64,000 nt of DNA from an uncultured Aquimarina sp. (GTDB taxonomy: Bacteria > Bacteroidota > Bacteroidia > Flavobacteriales > Flavobacteriaceae): positions 1-64,000 of the forward strand of contig CANMLW010000009.1 of NCBI GenBank assembly GCA_947498705.1, in the 5' to 3' direction. The translations under genes were made by a program, and so were the position numbers. Positions within the stretch are counted from its first letter, which is position 1. Every line of letters begins with the position of its first letter. Shown here piece by piece: positions 59,705 to 64,000 of this stretch. The notes below the pieces were generated by a model. It ran no database searches. It was not told the origin of the DNA and was given only the letters and a program-made list of their open reading frames with translations.

Positions 59705-62142
59705 ATACGAACAATCAATATATAAATAGTAATTACTTGTTTTCTAGATCTTTTGAAGAAATTGGAGAAATCAGTATACGTCCTTATAGAATATCACAGG
59801 ACAGCCAAGTATTGCACGAATGGGTGAATCAAGACTATGCGGTTTTTTGGGGAATGCAAGGGACCACAATACAAGAGGTCGAGCAAGAATATGCACGTTT
59901 ACAAAAACCAGATCATTATGATGTTTTTGTAGGAGTATATCAAGAACAACCTGTTTTTGTACTAGAACGATATCACCCTCAAAAAGATGATGTCGGAACC
60001 TTGTATTTTGCAAAAAATGATGATTGTGGGATTCATATCATCGTAGCGCCACCCACAGTCAAAATTCCAAACTTCACCTGGTATTTGTTCAATACAATCA
60101 TGGAATTCATTTTTCAAGATAAAGAAGTAAATAGGATTCTTGTTGAACCCGATATAAGAAACAAAAAAATGTTCGCTTTGTGTCAACGAATTGGGTTCAC
60201 CTTGGATAAGATAGTAGAATTACCTCATAAAACAGCGCAATTAACTTTTTTAGAAAGACATATATACCAACAACTTAAATTTTTACCAAATATTAATAAG
60301 AGAAGTGCCATGAATACATTAGATCACGCCGTTTCGCCCCAACAATCGATTGCTCATTTACAACCAGAAGTATGGGTAAAAATAAATACATTATTCATCA
60401 CCAAAGCAATTTGTGAATTTAATCATGAACTACTTATTAAACCTGATATAATAGAAGAATTAGAAGGAGGATGGAATCATTATGTTGCAAAATCTGATGA
60501 CCCAAAGATAACGTATCAGTTTCTTGCAAAGCCATTGGCATTAAATCACCTGCAGATAGATACAGCTTCTATCAAGAAGTTTGCTGAAAGTGAGACTGTT
60601 GTGTTAGATGGGGTTCTTTTTATTAAAGAATTTAGAAAACAACTGGGTATAAGTGACTCACAGATGCCTGTATACTTAGAAGAGGTTATTAGTACGCTGT
60701 ACGGAAGTGCTTTTAAGTTCTTAAAAGGAAATCCTACCGCAGAAGAATTGGTTACTGCAGATTTTCAAACCATCGAGCAATCTATGACCGAGGGACATCC
60801 TGGGTTTTTGGCAAATAATGGGCGTATAGGGTTTGATAGTAGTGATTATAGAGCATATGCTCCCGAGGCAGGGAATTCTTTTTCACTATTGTGGTTGGCG
60901 GGCCATAAAAGTAGGGCTGTATATGCTGCCATAGAAGAGTTACCTTATGAGAAAATCATTCAACAAGAATTGGATGAAGAGACTATTACTTCTTTTAATA
61001 AGATGATTATTAGCAAAGGATTTGATCCGGACGATTATTTCTTTATTCCTATGCATCCTTGGCAATGGTTTAATAAATTAGCGAATATATTCTCACCCGA
61101 AATTGCCACAGGAAACCTAATCTGTCTGGGATATGGTCCGGATCAATATTTTGCGCAACAATCTATTAGAACACTTTTTAATAGTACCAACCCTCATAAA
61201 TTTTATACAAAAACTGCCTTGTCAATTCTAAACATGGGATTTATGAGAGGTTTGCCTTTATATTATTTAGGGACCGCTCCCAAAATGGCACTATGGTTAG
61301 AAGAGCTTTTATATAATGATGCGTATATACAAGAAACCGGGTTTAGTATGCTGGGAGAAATAGCATCGGTGAGTTATGTAAACCCATATTTCGAAGAATT
61401 TGGTCCTCATAACGATTATAATAAAATGTTAGCTTCTCTATGGAGAGAAAGTCCGATATCTGTTGTGACCAAAGAACAACAACCTATGACGATGGCAGCA
61501 TTTTTACATATTGATCATCACGGTAACGCATTATTACCAAAAATCATAAAAGCTTCTGGTTTGTCTATAGAACATTGGTTAGAAAAATACCTAAAAGCGT
61601 ATTTGAGCCCATTGTTACATTGTTTTTATCATTTTGATCTGGTATTTATGCCACATGGTGAAAACATCATTATGGTGTTAGAAGATCATATTCCGGTAAA
61701 GGCGTTGCTGAAAGATATTACCGAAGAAGCGTGTATCCTGAGCTCAGATGTAGTATTGCCAGAGCATCTAAAACGTATGTATGCTCCCGTACCTGAAGAC
61801 GTAAAGTTGTTATCCATTTTTACAGATGTTTTTGATGGTTTCTTTAGGTTCATGGGGCATATTTTAGAAGAGCATGCCAGTTTTTCTGAAGCAAAATTCT
61901 GGAAAGTTGTGGCCTCTAACACTCAGGAGTATCAGGAACGTTATCCACAACACCAAACCAAGTTTAAGCAATATGATTTGTTTGCTTCCGATTTTCAGTT
62001 GTCGTGCCTTAATAGATTGCAATTAAACAATCACAAACAAATGATTGATCTGGATGACCCTGTTGCTTTATTACAGTTTGCAGGAAGGTTGAAGAACCCA
62101 ATAGCAGCTTATAAAAAAGAGATTCTTGAAACAGTTTCTTGA
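59701..62142 (+). CDS. GNAT acyltransferase-IucA/IucC siderophore synthetase fusion
   Basis: 813 residues. Residues 1-195 are a GNAT-type N-acyltransferase of the IucB/DesC kind (ISIRPYRISQDSQVLHEWVNQDYAVFWGM; VNRILVEPDIRNKKMFALCQRIGF). After a linker, about 210-800 are an NIS synthetase (EGHPGFLANNGRIGFDS, IPMHPWQWFNKL, QYFAQQSIRTLFNSTNPHKFYTK, FMRGLPLYYL). The first half acylates the N-hydroxy amine, for example with succinyl-CoA, and the second condenses units with ATP. The same fusion is known as BibC in bisucaberin pathways. A separate GNAT and a second synthetase gene follow, so the final product may be more than a simple dimer. Confidence 0.9.
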   Translation: MNTNNQYINSNYLFSRSFEEIGEISIRPYRISQDSQVLHEWVNQDYAVFWGMQGTTIQEVEQEYARLQKPDHYDVFVGVYQEQPVFVLERYHPQKDDVGTLYFAKNDDCGIHIIVAPPTVKIPNFTWYLFNTIMEFIFQDKEVNRILVEPDIRNKKMFALCQRIGFTLDKIVELPHKTAQLTFLERHIYQQLKFLPNINKRSAMNTLDHAVSPQQSIAHLQPEVWVKINTLFITKAICEFNHELLIKPDIIEELEGGWNHYVAKSDDPKITYQFLAKPLALNHLQIDTASIKKFAESETVVLDGVLFIKEFRKQLGISDSQMPVYLEEVISTLYGSAFKFLKGNPTAEELVTADFQTIEQSMTEGHPGFLANNGRIGFDSSDYRAYAPEAGNSFSLLWLAGHKSRAVYAAIEELPYEKIIQQELDEETITSFNKMIISKGFDPDDYFFIPMHPWQWFNKLANIFSPEIATGNLICLGYGPDQYFAQQSIRTLFNSTNPHKFYTKTALSILNMGFMRGLPLYYLGTAPKMALWLEELLYNDAYIQETGFSMLGEIASVSYVNPYFEEFGPHNDYNKMLASLWRESPISVVTKEQQPMTMAAFLHIDHHGNALLPKIIKASGLSIEHWLEKYLKAYLSPLLHCFYHFDLVFMPHGENIIMVLEDHIPVKALLKDITEEACILSSDVVLPEHLKRMYAPVPEDVKLLSIFTDVFDGFFRFMGHILEEHASFSEAKFWKVVASNTQEYQERYPQHQTKFKQYDLFASDFQLSCLNRLQLNNHKQMIDLDDPVALLQFAGRLKNPIAAYKKEILETVS

Positions 62143-62156
62143 AGATTAAATAAATT

Positions 62157-62738
62157 ATGAATCAAAGCATTGAAATACCAAACAGTCTGTTTTCAAGAAC
62201 GATCGAGGGTTTTGGAACTATAAATTTGCGCCCTTTTAATCTTGAGCAGGATATAGACATTATTTATGATTGGGTTACAAGACCGTATGCTACGTATTGG
62301 GGAATGACCACCAAAACTAGAGAAGAGGTGATACAGGAATATAGAACCTTATCTTCTTTACCGCATTACGAGGTTTTGATTGGGATGTATAAAGGTAAAC
62401 CAGCTTTTTTGATGGAGAAGTATAAAGCTTCAGAAGACCGTATCGCATCTTATTATCAGGTAAAAGAAGGAGATTTTGGAATGCACATTTTGGTAGGACC
62501 ACCAGATCATAAAATAGCTGGTTTCACATGGAATGTGTTTACCACAATACAAGCATACTTTTTTGCTCAACCTCATGTAGCTCGAATGGTTGTTGAGCCT
62601 GATGTACGCAATGAAAAAATTCATGCACTTAATAAAAAAGCAGGATTTTGGTATCAAAAAGAAATTGAGTTACCAGAGAAGAGGGCAGCCTTAGCTTTTT
62701 GTGAGCGGGCTGATTATGAAATGAGCCGTAACAATTAG
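62157..62738 (+). CDS. GNAT siderophore N-acyltransferase (IucB-like)
   Basis: 193 residues, similar to the N-terminal domain of the upstream fusion (INLRPFNLEQDIDIIYDWVTRPYATYWGM; VARMVVEPDVRNEKIHALNKKAGF). It is a stand-alone copy of the acyl-CoA:hydroxylamine acyltransferase of NIS siderophore paths. Having both a fused and a free copy suggests two different acyl groups (for example acetyl and succinyl) are added, or that one copy is redundant. It lies 14 bp behind the fusion gene in the same operon. Confidence 0.88.
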   Translation: MNQSIEIPNSLFSRTIEGFGTINLRPFNLEQDIDIIYDWVTRPYATYWGMTTKTREEVIQEYRTLSSLPHYEVLIGMYKGKPAFLMEKYKASEDRIASYYQVKEGDFGMHILVGPPDHKIAGFTWNVFTTIQAYFFAQPHVARMVVEPDVRNEKIHALNKKAGFWYQKEIELPEKRAALAFCERADYEMSRNN

Positions 62739-62843
62739 ATTGCTACCAACCAAAATAGTGTTGGATGAATTCTATCTGATCTATAATAAACAATAAATAT
62801 AATCAGATAAAAAAGCCCAAAGACTTTCACAAAAAAATAAAAA

Positions 62844-64000
62844 ATGACTACTAATAAAATATCTCATCAAGATAAATCCGCAGTGAACTACCTTACCACA
62901 GATGCATGGAGGCGAGTAAATCAAGCACTAGTTAGAAAAGCAATAAGTGAATTTGCTCATGAGTTAGTCTTTGAGCCGACATTAATAAAAAGAAATGACA
63001 AATATAATACCTATTTATTGGTTTCTGATATTCCAGGAATAGCCTATAAATTTAATGCTGTTATAAGAGCTCTAGACCATTGGGATATCGATGAAAAAAC
63101 CATTGTAAAGTGGCACAATGATAAATCTGATACTATTGATGCTTTACTTTTTATTACCGAGTTTAAAGAAACATTGGGCATCCCATCGCATTTACTGACT
63201 ACCTATATGGAAGAAATTTCAAGTACACTTGCCAGCGCGACCTACAAATATACTCATCAACAATTTTCGTCTGGTGAGCTGGTAAAAAACTCATTTCAAG
63301 CCATAGAACATGCAATGACAGAAGGTCACCCTTGTTTTGTGGCCAATAATGGAAGGATTGGTTTTACTGGTGAAGATTACTTAAAATATGCTCCAGAGAC
63401 TAATCAACCCTTTAAGATATTATGGCTGGCTGGTCATAAAGATAAAACCACGTATACGGGCTGTAAACAATACGAATATAACCTAGTCATGCGCAAAGAA
63501 CTTGGTGTTGGTACTATTGCAAAGTTTAACTCAAAATTAGAAGCTCTCGGATTAAACTTAGCATCTTATTTTTTTATTCCGGTACATCCCTGGCAATGGA
63601 ATCATAAAATACAACAAGTTTTTGCTGCTGATATTGCAAATCAAAAATTGGTGTTTTTGGGAGAAGGCGAGGATCAGTATAGTGCACAACAATCAATTCG
63701 AACACTCTACAATATAAGTAATCCTAAAAAGATGTATACCAAAACGGCATTGTCTATTTTAAATATGGGATTTATGCGAGGACTATCTCCGTATTATATG
63801 CAAAGTACTCCAGGAATAACACGATGGATTACAGAATTGCTAGAAGAGGATGCCTATCTGCAACAAACTGGTTTTACCATGTTAGGCGAAGTGGCGACAA
63901 TTGGATATCAAAATACATATTATGAAATATTAGGTAAGACCAATGCACATAATAAAATGCTTTCTGCTTTATGGCGAGAAAGCCCGCATAATAAAATAAA
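62844..64000 (+). CDS. IucA/IucC family siderophore synthetase (5' part)
   Basis: Starts at the ATG 62844 (MTTNKISHQDKSAVNYL) and remains open to the end of the window; 385 residues visible. The NIS synthetase motifs EGHPCFVANNGRIGFTG, IPVHPWQWNHKI and QYSAQQSIRTLYNISNPKKMYTK are intact. It resembles the synthetase half of the fusion at 59701 but is clearly diverged. A second synthetase would add a further ATP-dependent condensation (cyclisation, extension, or a citrate or other acid arm). The ADP-forming catalytic core lies partly outside the window. Confidence 0.88.
   Translation, partial: MTTNKISHQDKSAVNYLTTDAWRRVNQALVRKAISEFAHELVFEPTLIKRNDKYNTYLLVSDIPGIAYKFNAVIRALDHWDIDEKTIVKWHNDKSDTIDALLFITEFKETLGIPSHLLTTYMEEISSTLASATYKYTHQQFSSGELVKNSFQAIEHAMTEGHPCFVANNGRIGFTGEDYLKYAPETNQPFKILWLAGHKDKTTYTGCKQYEYNLVMRKELGVGTIAKFNSKLEALGLNLASYFFIPVHPWQWNHKIQQVFAADIANQKLVFLGEGEDQYSAQQSIRTLYNISNPKKMYTKTALSILNMGFMRGLSPYYMQSTPGITRWITELLEEDAYLQQTGFTMLGEVATIGYQNTYYEILGKTNAHNKMLSALWRESPHNKI

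Overview
The window comes from a Bacteroidota genome, most likely a marine Flavobacteriaceae member. The DNA is AT-rich, ribosome-binding sites are weak, and several promoters fit the Bacteroidota -7 element TAnnTTTG. The gene content also fits: type IX secretion (T9SS) and gliding-associated genes, HYC_CC_PP and DUF6660-type small proteins, and a CzcA-TolC fusion. I cannot name the species. No rRNA, intact tRNA, CRISPR array, transposase or phage structural gene was found. Both ends cut through genes.

Layout. 0-4.5 kb: the end of a calcium-binding repeat adhesin with a T9SS type-B sorting domain, then its PorP/SprF and OmpA/PD40 partners. 4.5-9 kb: housekeeping and stress genes, namely a decayed tRNA-like relic, a uracil-DNA glycosylase, an internally deleted flavin monooxygenase pseudogene, YHS and SnoaL-like proteins, and an HxlR repressor divergent from an old yellow enzyme with two near-identical operator-like sites. 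9-12.7 kb: an ECF sigma/anti-sigma pair followed by three exported proteins (a cationic repeat protein, an LTxxQ-repeat protein and a beta-barrel), which looks like an envelope-stress regulon. 12.7-15.6 kb: a YceI-catalase fusion with an AraC regulator. 15.8-24.9 kb: a copper/silver efflux and handling operon.

25-40 kb is the accessory part. It begins with a 79-residue orphan and a hairpin-rich 562-bp gap, then a 51-residue lipoprotein just upstream of a TPR histidine kinase, its response regulator and a stand-alone ECF sigma factor. A LytTR two-component pair follows on the minus strand. Next is a cassette behind a promoter that carries three 21-bp-spaced repeats: a protein with a possible His/Cys active site (H139/C157), a GNAT-like protein and a DUF4157 (HExxH) protein. 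After it come small unknown proteins, two tandem paralogues (about 79% identical) of a family I do not recognise, and a protein with a Glu-rich tail. This is the best place to look for an undescribed system. The candidates are an effector set like those linked to extracellular contractile injection systems, and a short-lipopeptide sensory circuit.

40-46.9 kb: RlmF, a formylglycine-generating-type lipoprotein with both active-site cysteines, an AraC regulator with membrane segments, and a DJ-1/serine-hydrolase fusion whose hydrolase half has lost its catalytic residues. 46.9-55.4 kb (minus strand): a divalent-metal efflux operon with a CzcA-TolC fusion, an adaptor, a Fur/Zur-type regulator and a ZntA-like ATPase. 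55.6-64 kb: a hydroxamate siderophore operon of the bisucaberin/desferrioxamine type (decarboxylase, N-hydroxylase, MFS, GNAT-synthetase fusion, second GNAT, second synthetase). The second synthetase runs off the right edge.
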